Assembly: GCA_003242085.1 (NCBI GenBank)
Contig: QBML01000007.1
Coordinates: forward strand, 1 to 64,000
From: Pseudanabaena frigida
GTDB taxonomy: Bacteria > Cyanobacteriota > Cyanobacteriia > Pseudanabaenales > Pseudanabaenaceae
Direction of reading: 5' to 3'
Length of the DNA: 64,000 nt
A program made the translations under genes and the position numbers. Shown piece after piece: positions 1-8,967 of this stretch (the stretch's first letter is position 1; the number at the start of each line of letters is the position of its first letter). The notes beneath the pieces are model-generated. The model had not been told where the DNA came from. It saw only the letters and a list, made by a program, of their open reading frames with translations, and did not search any database.

Positions 1-64
1 CCCTTTTATAGGGTTTATAACTTACTTGGCTATAGCTATAAATCGTTGAATTACAGTATAATTA

Positions 65-79
65 TGAAAACGATTATCA
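65..79. promoter_or_regulatory. Candidate Zur box
   Basis: The 15-base element TGAAAACGATTATCA is an imperfect 7-1-7 inverted repeat. It resembles the zinc-uptake regulator consensus TGATAATNATTATCA and lies about 20 bases before the start of the ABC ATPase at 100. The position suits repression of the downstream gene when zinc is replete. It was matched by eye, and a Fur or Mur site is not excluded. Confidence 0.5.
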
Positions 80-99
80 TTTTTTGAGCATCAGCATCT

Positions 100-849
100 A
101 TGCTTGAAGTGCAAAACCTGTCAGTTAGATATCGCGAAGTCTCTGCTTTGTCGGATATTTCCTTTAGCCTCAATTCTGGCTCATTAGTGGGCTTAATTGG
201 TCCAAATGGAGCAGGCAAAAGCACTTTACTAAAAGCAATGCTAGATCTGATCCCGACCCAAAGCGGGCAAGTTTTTTATCAAGAAAGACCTCTCAAGCAA
301 CAACGTCAAAAAGTTGCTTACCTACCACAGCGATCGCAGATTGATTGGGACTATCCTGTGACCGTCTGGAATGTAGTCATGATGTCGCGCACCTTGCACA
401 GTGGTTGGTTCGGCAAAACTAGCCGACAATCCAAGGAAATTGTACGGGAAGTATTGGAGCGAGTGGAACTGTACGAATTACGCGATCGCCCGATTAAAAA
501 TCTTTCGGGTGGACAACAACAGCGTGTATTTCTCGCAAGAGCTTTAGCACAACAGGCAGATATTTTGTTACTAGATGAGCCGATGACCGCAGTTGACAAA
601 AAGACTGAGGCGTTAATGTGGCAAATTTATAGTGAATTAAGGCAAGAAGGCAAAACCCTACTGATTAGCTGCCATGAGTGGGGCAATACCCTCGATCGCT
701 ACGACCAGCTATTACTGCTCAATCGTCATTTGGTCGCCAGTGGTACGCCTCGACAAGTTTTGACTACTGCCAATATTCAAAGGGCTTACGGCGGATCGCT
801 AGAAAGCAGGGATAATAGCGATCGCACTGAAGAATTATTATTTTGCTAA
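100..849 (+). CDS. znuC: Zinc/manganese ABC transporter ATP-binding protein (ZnuC/MntB type)
   Basis: This is a cytoplasmic ATPase subunit that powers metal-ion import with a membrane permease and a periplasmic binding protein. Walker A GPNGAGKS lies at residues 34-41, the signature LSGGQQQR in the middle, and Walker B LLLDEP after it. At 249 residues the length is usual for the ZnuC/MntB/SitB family. A Zur-like palindrome lies just upstream, which favours zinc over manganese; that is an inference. The gene downstream is arfB, so the permease is not next in line. Permease and binding-protein genes may lie left of the window, possibly divergent. The ATPase call is firm, the metal is not. Confidence 0.8.
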   Translation: MLEVQNLSVRYREVSALSDISFSLNSGSLVGLIGPNGAGKSTLLKAMLDLIPTQSGQVFYQERPLKQQRQKVAYLPQRSQIDWDYPVTVWNVVMMSRTLHSGWFGKTSRQSKEIVREVLERVELYELRDRPIKNLSGGQQQRVFLARALAQQADILLLDEPMTAVDKKTEALMWQIYSELRQEGKTLLISCHEWGNTLDRYDQLLLLNRHLVASGTPRQVLTTANIQRAYGGSLESRDNSDRTEELLFC

Positions 850-866
850 ATTCCCTCACAAATTAA

Positions 867-1286
867 ATGCTCCAAATCACAAAGTACTCGGCGATCGCCA
901 TTGAAGAAATTAGTATTACAGCTATCCGATCGCAGGGTGCTGGCGGTCAAAATGTAAATAAAGTCTCGACGGCAATTCATCTGCGTTTTGATATTAATGC
1001 CTCGTCTCTATCGCCTATTTATAAAGAGCGGTTGCTAAATTTAAGCGATCGGCGCATTACCAAAGATGGAATTATCGTCATTAAGGCACAACAACATCGA
1101 ACCCAAGAACAAAATAAAGAAGATGCACTCAAACGGCTCCAAGGTTTAATCCAAAGCGTGACAGTAGTTCAGCCAAAACGAAAGCTTACTAAACCCTCAC
1201 GCAGCTCGCAAAACAGGCGTATAGAGGACAAGACTAAACGCAGTGAAATCAAAGCTTTAAGAGGAAATATTAGCGATTTGGGCTAA
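867..1286 (+). CDS. arfB: Alternative ribosome-rescue factor / peptidyl-tRNA hydrolase ArfB
   Basis: The gene encodes a 139-residue release-factor-like protein that hydrolyses peptidyl-tRNA on stalled ribosomes. The catalytic GGQ sits at residues 26-28 within GAGGQNVNK, the hallmark of the RF1/RF2 domain 3 fold. The C-terminal 40 residues are rich in Lys and Arg, as in ArfB/YaeJ, where this basic tail enters the empty mRNA channel. The gene starts 17 bases after the ABC ATPase stop and may be cotranscribed with it. Length matches the family. Confidence 0.93.
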   Translation: MLQITKYSAIAIEEISITAIRSQGAGGQNVNKVSTAIHLRFDINASSLSPIYKERLLNLSDRRITKDGIIVIKAQQHRTQEQNKEDALKRLQGLIQSVTVVQPKRKLTKPSRSSQNRRIEDKTKRSEIKALRGNISDLG

Positions 1287-1314
1287 CTATAATTAGCTCC
1301 ATTTAGAGTTTTAC

Positions 1315-1719
1315 TTAATTCTTAATTAGTGTTTCACCAAAGCTCCGAATTATCGGTAAGGTGTCTGTAAACCAACCCAGCCCTAAACCTCCCCCCGCAA
1401 TTACGGCAAGCACAAAGAAATTCCAGCCGCGATTGTTCATAAAGGCACGAAGTTCATTTCTGGCAACATACATCAGCATTGCCCAAACAACACTAATTCC
1501 GAGAGACAAAATAAACTGCGATTTTTGAAAAAAGACAAATATCACAGCAGCGATCGCCCATGCTACAGAAAAAAGCCAATCCACACCAAAGGCGATCGCG
1601 CCAATGGGAATCCAGATACGCCAATCGGCTTTGTGGATAGAAAGCAGCCAACCGTAGGCAATATAACCAACTAATACAAGAGCTAGTGAAAATATCGGTA
1701 TTTTTCTTATAGTGCGCAT
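1315..1719 (-). CDS. Small multipass membrane protein, function unknown
   Basis: This 134-residue protein has about four hydrophobic segments, near residues 8-27, 35-62, 68-86 and 98-117. There is a short basic N-terminus, so it is probably an inner- or thylakoid-membrane protein. I do not recognise the family. It is convergent with arfB, with only about 28 bases between the stops, and it appears to be a single-gene unit. A very hydrophobic composition with few charged residues argues for a scaffold or small transporter-like protein rather than an enzyme, but no function can be assigned. Confidence 0.6.
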   Translation of the reverse strand: MRTIRKIPIFSLALVLVGYIAYGWLLSIHKADWRIWIPIGAIAFGVDWLFSVAWAIAAVIFVFFQKSQFILSLGISVVWAMLMYVARNELRAFMNNRGWNFFVLAVIAGGGLGLGWFTDTLPIIRSFGETLIKN

Positions 1720-1904
1720 ATCTCATATCTCCAGAGAAAGAGTATTAGTTAGAGGTTATAGCGCAAAGCGTTACCCCTAAACCAAAAAATTGATTAAAAA
1801 TCCTTACTTTATACGCGCTCCAATCAATTATTTAAATAATTCGATCTAAATCCAAAACTAGAAATAGGTTAGGCTATTTTTGCCGATACAAATAGTTTTG
1901 GATT

Positions 1905-3140
1905 TTATTCTTTTATCCCTTTAATCAAATACATATCAACTTGTCCCATATTTTTCGCTAAAATTTTGCCTCGATATGCCACTTCAAAAAAATCTTTAAC
2001 TAACTCAAAAGTAGCTCTAGAAATATTAATCTGACCAGCTACTCCCGATGATTCCATTCGTGATGCTAGATTAACCGTATCTCCCCAAACATCATAAACA
2101 AACTTGTTTTTGCCAATCACACCACTCAACAACGAGCCAGAATGAATTCCAATTCTTGTATTCCAGTATGGTATACATTGTTGCATTTTTTGTTGTCTTC
2201 GCAATTCCATAAATTGTTGAATTTGTAATGCCGCCATAACAACATCAAACGCATGAGTACTACTAGGTGTTGGAATACCACCACAGCACATGTAGCTATC
2301 TCCAATAGTTTTTAGCTTCTCTAAATGATATTTTTCAATGATTTGATCGAAACTAGAAAAGCAATAATCAAGCTCATCGACCAAATCTTCAGGAGTCATT
2401 GTCTTCGATATCATCGAAAAGTTCTCAAAGTCAGTGAACAAGATCGTAGCTGCTGGATGATAGACAGGCTTAACTCTACCATCACGTTTAATTTCTTCGG
2501 CTATTTGGGAAGGTAAGATATTTAATAATAATCTTTCCGATTTTTGTTTTTCTTTCTCAATTTCCGAATTCAGTAAATTTAGATCTTCAAAGGAATTGGC
2601 ATTCCTAATAGCGGAAGATAGTTGTAAAGCAAGTAAATAGCCAATCCTGAGGTCTTCTTGATTATATGCCTGTGGCTTGGATGAACCAAAAAAGATTACG
2701 CCAAGGATCTTTTGGAAACTCTCAAGCGGTAAAATAATTTGGGAAGCATATTGACTCAGGAAGTCTTTGGATTTGGCTTGCTTAACAAGCTGTGATTGAC
2801 CTTTTAAAGCCTTATGAAAACAATTATTCTCAGCAATAATCGATTCTTCAAACTCAACTTGATTGCCAGCTAGCTTAATAAATCTTCCAGAATCATTTTT
2901 AAGTAGATATACACTCAGGTGTTCAAAGTCTAATAACCACTTGGCTTGTTTCCCAACAACTCGCAATATTTCATCAAGATTAAGAGAACGGTTAATTGCT
3001 GTAGCAATTTCATTAACAGCGGAAATTCTCACAGATATGGCTTGAGTTTCTGCTAAAAGTCTTTGAGCCGTTACTAGCAGTTCGTCTCGATCTAGGTTGT
3101 CAAGTTCTTTTTTATTTGAGGGGTTGGGTGAATAATTCAT
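1905..3140 (-). CDS. GAF-domain adenylate cyclase (class III)
   Basis: The predicted enzyme converts ATP to cAMP. From the ATG at 3140 it has 411 residues: a GAF sensor domain at about 45-185, a helical linker at about 190-230, and a class III catalytic domain to the end. Metal aspartates are visible in LFTDFENFS (Asp237) and IGDSY (Asp281). Lys277 and Asp350 (YDVWGD) are the adenine-specifying pair, so cAMP is favoured over cGMP. An in-frame TTG at 3221 would give a longer protein, but AAGGAGA lies about 12 bases before the ATG at 3140 and an inverted repeat fills the interval. No transmembrane segment is seen. Confidence 0.88.
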   Translation of the reverse strand: MNYSPNPSNKKELDNLDRDELLVTAQRLLAETQAISVRISAVNEIATAINRSLNLDEILRVVGKQAKWLLDFEHLSVYLLKNDSGRFIKLAGNQVEFEESIIAENNCFHKALKGQSQLVKQAKSKDFLSQYASQIILPLESFQKILGVIFFGSSKPQAYNQEDLRIGYLLALQLSSAIRNANSFEDLNLLNSEIEKEKQKSERLLLNILPSQIAEEIKRDGRVKPVYHPAATILFTDFENFSMISKTMTPEDLVDELDYCFSSFDQIIEKYHLEKLKTIGDSYMCCGGIPTPSSTHAFDVVMAALQIQQFMELRRQQKMQQCIPYWNTRIGIHSGSLLSGVIGKNKFVYDVWGDTVNLASRMESSGVAGQINISRATFELVKDFFEVAYRGKILAKNMGQVDMYLIKGIKE

Positions 3141-3169
3141 TACCAAATATTTTCTCCTTAATAGAGATG

Positions 3170-3221
3170 TTGCAGTTTGCAAGGTTTTTACAATTCGTTT
3201 GCAATAATTTGCAAACTGCAA
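3170..3221. promoter_or_regulatory. 13-bp perfect inverted repeat upstream of the cyclase
   Basis: TTGCAGTTTGCAA (3170-3182) is repeated as its exact reverse complement at 3209-3221, with 26 bases between. A second, shorter dyad (TTTGCAATAATTTGCAAA) overlaps the right arm. It lies 30 bases before the cyclase start, so it could be a paired operator or an mRNA leader hairpin. No regulator is identified. Confidence 0.4.
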
Positions 3222-3403
3222 AATAGAAGCATCTTAAACTTTGGCGTAAACCTCTCATCAGCGTATATTTGAGAAGTTCTTATTCATATTTCAATTAAAG
3301 TCAATCCTTTTCGCCCCCTACCCCCCCGAATCATGAAAGAATTAAACCTTGTTCCTCTCAGAATTGAGGAGCTAGGCAGAAGCAAAATCTTGGTTAGTAG
3401 AAG

Positions 3404-3946
3404 TTATAAAGCATCAATTTCAAGGGCGATCGCATCAGTATAGCGATTCACACTAGAAAACAAATCTGCTGCCGCCACAATCTCAAAGATTTCCGCATCG
3501 TCTAATCCAAAAGATTGCAAATTTTGGTAATGAGATTCGTTGATTTCTAGGGGATTTGTCCCTGCGAGTAACCCAAATTTAATCACTGCCTTATCTCTTT
3601 CTGGCAATGGACAAGCATCAAAGTTAGAGACTAAAGTAGATAAAATTTCTTCACTCATGCCTAGAGCAGATAGTCCATGTAGATGCACGTTCAAGGCATA
3701 CACGCTATTATTTGCCTGAGAAATGGCAACTCCTACCATTTCCTTGAGAGTGCGGGGTACATCGCCTTGAAGGATCGTCGAGCGAAATTTCTTCCAATTC
3801 GCTTCTAGAATATTGGGATTGATTGCCATTGATTTGAAAATATTGGGGACAATTCCAAATCCTAACTCGGACAAAATTTGATCGTAAACCTCAATGACCT
3901 TTGGATCGGTCGCTTGGTCATATTCAACGATAGGAAAATGAGTCAT
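3404..3946 (-). CDS. AhpD-like (carboxymuconolactone decarboxylase fold) protein lacking the redox cysteines
   Basis: The 180-residue protein matches the peroxidase-related AhpD/CMD fold: MTHFPIVEYDQA at the start and a helix ending in the family's HxHG-type motif. In active members the motif is roughly SxxNxCxYCxxAH. Here the aligned stretch is ISQANNSVYALNVH, so Cys-x-x-Cys has become Ser and Ala while the His is kept. The thiol peroxidase chemistry of AhpD is therefore unlikely, and the function is unknown. The gene stands alone between a long non-coding gap and the cyclase. Confidence 0.7.
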   Translation of the reverse strand: MTHFPIVEYDQATDPKVIEVYDQILSELGFGIVPNIFKSMAINPNILEANWKKFRSTILQGDVPRTLKEMVGVAISQANNSVYALNVHLHGLSALGMSEEILSTLVSNFDACPLPERDKAVIKFGLLAGTNPLEINESHYQNLQSFGLDDAEIFEIVAAADLFSSVNRYTDAIALEIDAL

Positions 3947-4320
3947 ATTTTCAGTGGTATTTATAAAAACTATTTTTTAAGAGGAATATTATAAAAATTG
4001 GAGAATAAATTCCTAATGCTCCACATTTAGCTTGCCATGGAAGCCTAAAAATATTGGCAACGAGACAATCAGGGTTTTAGGGATTTTTAGAGAAATTAAT
4101 GATAATTCATTTTATTAGTGGGTTGTTATTGACAATGATAAAATAGTGATTTTTTATGGTTAACGCTCAAAACAATTGCTACATAGGCATTTCTCTTCTA
4201 AATACTTTTTTGATAAAATAATGGCAGGATATAAGTTATACGAACCTTTTATGAGCATAACAGAATTTTCGCTAAATTTAAGATAGACAAAATGCTTAAA
4301 AATAAGCGATCGCAGTTTTG

Positions 4321-4340
4321 CAATAAGCATATGCTTATTG
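4321..4340. promoter_or_regulatory. Perfect 20-bp palindrome
   Basis: CAATAAGCATATGCTTATTG is its own reverse complement, and the flanking T and A runs extend the near-symmetry to about 30 bases. It could act as an operator or as an extruding hairpin. It lies about 100 bases downstream of the YciO-type gene stop. Confidence 0.35.
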
Positions 4341-4360
4341 CGAAAAAAATCAACTTCAGT

Positions 4361-4420
4361 GCCAACCCCAATTAAGTAGAAGTACCGCCTCTATTTATTT
4401 GGGGTTTACGTCCTAAGCAA
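4361..4420. repeat. Degenerate copy of the AAAACCC hairpin repeat
   Basis: AACCCCAA (4364-4371) pairs with TTGGGGTT (4399-4406) and is followed by TACGTCCTAAGC. This resembles the right flank ATGCCCTAAGC of the copy near 48433. The GC-rich apex is missing, so this looks like a decayed member. Confidence 0.4.
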
Positions 4421-4436
4421 AACTTGCATTGATATA

Positions 4437-5105
4437 TTAAAATGGAACCTTGCCTAAACCTTGGCGTAAAACCTGAGGATTAAGATCATCTGTTAGATCG
4501 AGAATTGTGGAAACTTCAGAACTATGATCAGAACCATCATCAACGATAAAATCGACTAGTTTGGAAAAGTAATCAAATAGCTCTATCTTTGGTAAATCGC
4601 AGACATTACGTTGCTTACTATTAATTTGATTACTAAAATCCTCTTCATTAAGATCGTCTTCTTGCAAATTTGCAGAAGTGGAGATAATTGGATTTGCTAA
4701 GACCTCAATGATTGCCTGAGATACTGCATGGTTAGGAACACGAATCCCAGTAGTTTTGCGTTTGGGATTTAATACCAACTTGGGAACAAGTTTAGTGGCA
4801 GGCAGAATGAATGTGAAGGGACCTGGAACTAGGCTCTTCATCGTGCGATAGTTAGCATTAGAGACGATCGCATATTCAGCAATATTAGACAGCGACGAGC
4901 ATAAAAACGTCAGTGGTTTATCGTTCGACATTTGCTTGAGTTTGCGGACACGCTCTACGGCCGACTTTGACATTAAATCGCAGCCGATCGCGTAAACAGT
5001 ATCCGTTGGATAGAGCATAATCGCACCATCGCGCAAAGCCGATACAATTTGGGCGATCGTGCGGGCTTGAGGATTGTCGGGATGTAGTCGATAGGTCGTA
5101 GCCAT
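4437..5105 (-). CDS. yciO: Sua5/YciO/YrdC-family protein, YciO type
   Basis: This 222-residue protein has the YrdC-fold nucleotide-binding motif MLYPTDTVYAIGCD near residues 30-43. It also has KPLTFLC, PGPFTFILPAT, KRKTTGIRVP and IISTSAN. The family makes threonylcarbamoyl-AMP for the t6A37 modification of ANN-decoding tRNAs (TsaC/Sua5). The HPDNPQ start and the KRKT-GIRVP block are closer to YciO, whose own role is less certain. It lies 52 bases downstream of serS on the same strand, a plausible translation-related operon. Confidence 0.82.
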   Translation of the reverse strand: MATTYRLHPDNPQARTIAQIVSALRDGAIMLYPTDTVYAIGCDLMSKSAVERVRKLKQMSNDKPLTFLCSSLSNIAEYAIVSNANYRTMKSLVPGPFTFILPATKLVPKLVLNPKRKTTGIRVPNHAVSQAIIEVLANPIISTSANLQEDDLNEEDFSNQINSKQRNVCDLPKIELFDYFSKLVDFIVDDGSDHSSEVSTILDLTDDLNPQVLRQGLGKVPF

Positions 5106-5157
5106 AGTTGCGCCTCGCGCTAGTTTTGTTAGAGAAAGAACGCGAAGCGCTTTTATT

Positions 5158-6432
5158 TTAGAGATATTCTCTATTCATTAGAGGTTGTAGCACCTCAGGA
5201 ATTAAGATACGTCCGTCAGGTTGCTGATAATTTTCCAGAATGGCAGACATAGTGCGACCCACTGCTAATCCAGAACCATTGAGAGTATGCAAAAATTCAG
5301 TTCCCTTTTTACCCTTACTCTTAAAGCGAATATTGGCACGTCTTGCTTGGAAATCATGGAAATTGGAACAGCTTGAAATTTCGCGATAGGTATTTGCTGT
5401 AGGCAACCAAACTTCGAGGTCATAGCATTTGGCGGCACTAAAGCCGATATCACCCGTACAAAGTTCAACTACACGGTAGGGAAGTTTCAAAGCTTGCAAA
5501 ATTGATTCTGCATCACGCACTAGGTTTTCGTGCTCCTCTGCTGAATTTTCAGGAAGCACGAATTTAACTAGTTCCACTTTATTAAACTGATGCAAGCGAA
5601 TTAATCCTCTAGTATCTCGTCCATAGCTACCAGCTTCTCGACGAAAACATGGCGTATAGGCACAATGATGAACTGGTAATACTTCATCATCAAAGATTTC
5701 ATCGCGATACAAATTCGTAACAGGAACTTCGGCAGTGGGAATTAGCCATAGTTCATCTTCTGCACATTTAAATAAATCTTCGGCAAACTTCGGTAATTGT
5801 CCTGTACCTGTCATGCTAGCCTTATTCACCAAAAGTGGTGGTGCAACTTCGACATAGCCATTGCCAGTATGAGTATTCAGCATGAACTGAATTAGAGCGC
5901 GTTCGAGGGCTGCACCTGCACCAATGAGATTAACAAAGCGAGCTTGCGAAATCTTGACCGCCCGTTCAAAGTTGAGAATCCCTAATTTTTCGCCAATTTC
6001 CCAATGAGGCAGAATATCTGTGCGCGTAGTTTTATATTCATCGCCCCAACGCCGCACTTCAATATTTTCTGTCTCATTAGCGCCAATGGGAGTAGTTTCG
6101 CTGGGCAAGTTGGGCAACGTCATTAAAATGGCATTGCTTTCTTCTCGAAGTGCTTTCTCTTTTGGTTCCAGTTCCGCTAACAGTTGCTTAATTTCAGGCG
6201 ATCGCGCTTTGAGTGCTTGAATTTCCGCTTCGGGCGCACCTGATTTCATTTTGATGCCAACTTGCTTACCGATATCGTTGCTTTCGGCTTGCAGATGCGA
6301 TCGCTGAGTTTCCAATGCACGAACTTCCTGCTCTAGTTCGACTAATCTGCTTATGTCGTAACCTTTGCCTCGACTGTTGAGGCGAGCTTGCACCTGTTCG
6401 GGCTGCGATCGCACGAGCTTAATGTCTAACAC
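5158..6432 (-). CDS. serS: Seryl-tRNA synthetase
   Basis: The enzyme charges tRNA-Ser in the cytoplasm. The N-terminal coiled-coil arm spans roughly residues 25-105, and the class II catalytic core follows. Motif 2 is visible as [22 protein letters not shown] and motif 3 as [12 protein letters not shown]. The family usually begins [13 protein letters not shown], so the GTG at 6430-6432 is the likely start (424 residues); another in-frame GTG lies eight codons upstream. The neighbour downstream is the YciO-type gene. Confidence 0.95.
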   Translation of the reverse strand: MLDIKLVRSQPEQVQARLNSRGKGYDISRLVELEQEVRALETQRSHLQAESNDIGKQVGIKMKSGAPEAEIQALKARSPEIKQLLAELEPKEKALREESNAILMTLPNLPSETTPIGANETENIEVRRWGDEYKTTRTDILPHWEIGEKLGILNFERAVKISQARFVNLIGAGAALERALIQFMLNTHTGNGYVEVAPPLLVNKASMTGTGQLPKFAEDLFKCAEDELWLIPTAEVPVTNLYRDEIFDDEVLPVHHCAYTPCFRREAGSYGRDTRGLIRLHQFNKVELVKFVLPENSAEEHENLVRDAESILQALKLPYRVVELCTGDIGFSAAKCYDLEVWLPTANTYREISSCSNFHDFQARRANIRFKSKGKKGTEFLHTLNGSGLAVGRTMSAILENYQQPDGRILIPEVLQPLMNREYL

Positions 6433-6539
6433 GAACTTTTTTCTACCTAAACACACTCAAAGCATCATAACTTAATGCGAGTAGGTTACGATAGGCGGCG
6501 CTAAGTACCACCTATCCTATAGATTAGTAGGTCAACAAA

Positions 6540-6884
6540 TTGTCAAAAGATTATTTAGCTTTAATTCTCGATCTGCAAAAGCATTTAGAAACATTGCAAA
6601 CAGAGATCGCCTCACAGCCAGAACTTAAACCTGCGAGCGCTAAAGATTGGCTGCGATCGCTTAGCGAAATCCAAAGTTTTTTTCAGTCAAAAATCATAAA
6701 TACAAATTTGGAGATAACGCCCCAAAATCTATCTTTGCAAGTGGAAATCGACAAACAATTAAAGATGCTGAGCGTAGATTTGAGTATGTTGCAAACTTCA
6801 CGCAATCCCACCACATGGCAAAAACGCTATCAGCAAGCCTGCGATCGCTTTGTTTTATTAGCACGCTATTTCCAAATGCATTAA
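6540..6884 (+). CDS. patD: PatD-like small protein
   Basis: This is a 114-residue, mostly helical soluble protein with no cysteines in a motif and no membrane segment. Its middle, with QLKMLSVDLSMLQTSRNPTTWQKR, resembles the cyanobacterial PatD family. PatD in Anabaena limits heterocyst frequency, but homologues also occur in non-heterocystous species, where the role is unknown. Translation appears to start at a TTG with AGG eight bases before it. It is divergent from serS. The family call is from memory of the sequence pattern. Confidence 0.55.
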   Translation: MSKDYLALILDLQKHLETLQTEIASQPELKPASAKDWLRSLSEIQSFFQSKIINTNLEITPQNLSLQVEIDKQLKMLSVDLSMLQTSRNPTTWQKRYQQACDRFVLLARYFQMH

Positions 6885-7015
6885 ATTAAAAAGCTTAAGC
6901 CTTGTGCTTTTTTATGGCGATCGCTACGACTTAGAGGCGAAACATTTTCTTGTAACCGTATAAAATACTCGATACATATTAATATAAACATAGTAAAAAC
7001 TCTATAGTAAAATCA

Positions 7016-8887
7016 ATGATCCTAGAAACGGCTTGGTTACTTCCTTGCTATGGTTTGCTGGGCGCAGGGCTTACTCTACCTTGGTCATTAAGGTTAGTAC
7101 GTCGTACTGGTCCACGCCCAGCGGCTTACCTAAATATTTTGATGACTATACTTGCACTAGTACATAGTTGCTGGTTATTGGCATCAATTTGGGGCGAACC
7201 CGCTAGACAATTTGAGTTTATTTGGTTTCAAGCCTTCGATCTAAATATTGCTTGTTCTTTTGATATTTCCCAAATTAGTGCAGGCGCATCAGTAATGATC
7301 GCCACCATGAGCTTAATTTCGCAAGTCTACGGACTAGGATCGCTAGAAACAGATTGGGCGATCGCCAGATTTTGCGCTTTGATTGGCTTTTTTGAAGCCG
7401 CAATTACAGGCATCGCCTTTAGTGACTCACTATTTTTTAGCTATGCCTTACTAGAGATGCTCACAGTATCCACCTATCTATTGGTAGGATTTTGGTACGC
7501 TCAGCCTCTGGTGGTGACTGCAGCTAGAGATGCTTTTTGGACAAAGCGGGTTGGTGATTTGTTTTTGTTGATGGGTGTAGTAACACTCTCTAATCTTACT
7601 GATAGCCTGAATTTTTCCGATTTAAAAACATGGGCAGATGCGCCACAAACGATCGCCTATTTTGCCGAGCATCAACAATTTGGCACATTATTGGGACTAG
7701 CTCTAATTGCAGGTCCCCTTGGTAAATGCGCTCAGTTCCCTTTGCACCTATGGCTTGATGAAGCAATGGAGGGTCCAAACCCAGCCTCGATTTTGCGAAA
7801 TTCGGTGGTGGTTGGTGCAGGAGCCTATGTGCTGATTAAGTTTCAGCCAATTTTATCTCTGTTCCCAGTGGCATCTGAGGCTACGGTGATTCTCGGTGCA
7901 ATTACGGCGATCGGTGCGACTCTAGTGGCGATCGCCCAAATCGATATGAAGCGCGCCCTCTCTCACTCTACCAGTGGCTATCTTGGCTTAGTGTTTATCG
8001 CCGTGGGTATGCAACAGCCTGACCTAGCTTTGGGACTACTTTTTAGTCATGGGATTAGCAAATCTCTGTTGTTCCTCAGTTCTGGTGCAGTGATGATGAC
8101 TACGATGACGCAAGATCTTACGGAAATGGGTGGGCTAAAGACGAGAATGCCTGCAACTTTGGTTGGTTTTATCGTCGGCTCTTTCAGTCTAGTTGCCTTA
8201 CTTCCCTTTGGTGGATTTTGGACGCTTTTGCGGTGGGAAGAAACTTTCTGGAATAGCGATCCTTGGTTAATTGCGATCGCTCTAGCAGTCAACTGCATTA
8301 CTGCCTTTGGCTTAATGCGAATCTTCGCTCTGGTGTTCTTAGGACAAACACAACCAAAGACCCGTCGCGCTCCTGAAGTAGCGTGGCAAGTGGCAATTCC
8401 CTTAGTCAGCTTGACGATTATTACTTTACTCGTCCCAATCCTGCTGCCATCTTGGGAATTTGTAGATATTGACTTAGATACTGTCGATATTTGGGGCAGT
8501 ATAGTGTTGGCAGCTTCAGGCTTGTTAGGATTTGGTGTCGGTGCATATATCTACATCAAGCCTTACGAATCTGGCAGTTCTGTCCCGATGCCTCCAAGGC
8601 TTGTCCGTAGTTCTTGGAAAGCCTTGCAAGACTTACTAGCTTACGATCTATATGTACAGGCTATCTATAAGTACACGGTGGTTTTAGTTGTCGGTGGTGG
8701 CTCTAAAATTTTGGCTTGGGTCGATCGCTATTTAGTCGATGGTTCAGTCAACTTCTTAGGATTCGCTTCAATTTTTAGTGGTGAGAGCCTGAAATATACT
8801 GTCACAGGTAGATTGCAGCAGTACGTGTTGACAATCATGATTGGTTTAATTTTGATCGGTTTTGCTGCTTTTTATGGTTTGCATTAA
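7016..8887 (+). CDS. ndhF: NAD(P)H-quinone oxidoreductase subunit 5, CO2-uptake type (NdhF3/NdhF4)
   Basis: This is a thylakoid-membrane, proton-pumping antiporter-like subunit of NDH-1. It has 623 residues and about 15 membrane segments. Family blocks include FFSYALLEMLTVSTYLLVGFW, AARDAFWTKRVGDLFLLMGV, GPLGKCAQFPLHLWLDEAMEGP and KRALSHSTSGYLGL. The N-terminus TAWLLPCYGLLGAGL and TGPRPAAYLNILMT are typical of the NdhF3/F4 branch used in CO2-hydrating NDH-1MS complexes, not of respiratory NdhF1. NdhD follows after 80 bases. No cupA or cupB is adjacent, which is more like the constitutive F4/D4 arrangement, but the subtype is not settled. Confidence 0.88.
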   Translation: MILETAWLLPCYGLLGAGLTLPWSLRLVRRTGPRPAAYLNILMTILALVHSCWLLASIWGEPARQFEFIWFQAFDLNIACSFDISQISAGASVMIATMSLISQVYGLGSLETDWAIARFCALIGFFEAAITGIAFSDSLFFSYALLEMLTVSTYLLVGFWYAQPLVVTAARDAFWTKRVGDLFLLMGVVTLSNLTDSLNFSDLKTWADAPQTIAYFAEHQQFGTLLGLALIAGPLGKCAQFPLHLWLDEAMEGPNPASILRNSVVVGAGAYVLIKFQPILSLFPVASEATVILGAITAIGATLVAIAQIDMKRALSHSTSGYLGLVFIAVGMQQPDLALGLLFSHGISKSLLFLSSGAVMMTTMTQDLTEMGGLKTRMPATLVGFIVGSFSLVALLPFGGFWTLLRWEETFWNSDPWLIAIALAVNCITAFGLMRIFALVFLGQTQPKTRRAPEVAWQVAIPLVSLTIITLLVPILLPSWEFVDIDLDTVDIWGSIVLAASGLLGFGVGAYIYIKPYESGSSVPMPPRLVRSSWKALQDLLAYDLYVQAIYKYTVVLVVGGGSKILAWVDRYLVDGSVNFLGFASIFSGESLKYTVTGRLQQYVLTIMIGLILIGFAAFYGLH

Positions 8888-8934
8888 GAGCGATTGAATG
8901 TTCAGAGCGTTAGCTGCTAAACATTCAATTGCTC
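8888..8934 (+). promoter_or_regulatory. Intercistronic hairpin between ndhF and ndhD
   Basis: GAGCGATTGAATGTT (8888-8902) pairs with AACATTCAATTGCTC (8920-8934) with one mismatch in 15, leaving a 17-base loop. No U-run follows, so it is more likely an mRNA stability or processing element than a terminator. Confidence 0.5.
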
Positions 8935-8967
8935 CTAATAGTTTTAATTATTATTTTTTAATCAAAT

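Larger units (their letters stand above)
3947..4436. other. Intergenic region, 490 bases
   Basis: No convincing gene is seen on either strand. The stretch is very AT-rich. It holds a 20-bp perfect palindrome at 4321-4340 and a degenerate copy of the AAAACCC hairpin repeat at about 4361-4420, both listed separately. Confidence 0.6.

Noticed and set aside
100-849. The first ATPase as partner of the BMP permeases
   Set aside because: It is of the ZnuC/MntB metal type and has a Zur-like box.
3138-3221. A longer adenylate cyclase starting at TTG 3221
   Set aside because: The extra 27 residues lie in an inverted repeat, and a good ribosome-binding site precedes the ATG at 3140.
6930-7015. A GTA...TAC element before ndhF as an NtcA site
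   Set aside because: Spacing between GTA and TAC is 11 or 5 bases, not 8, and no 22-base -10 spacing is found.
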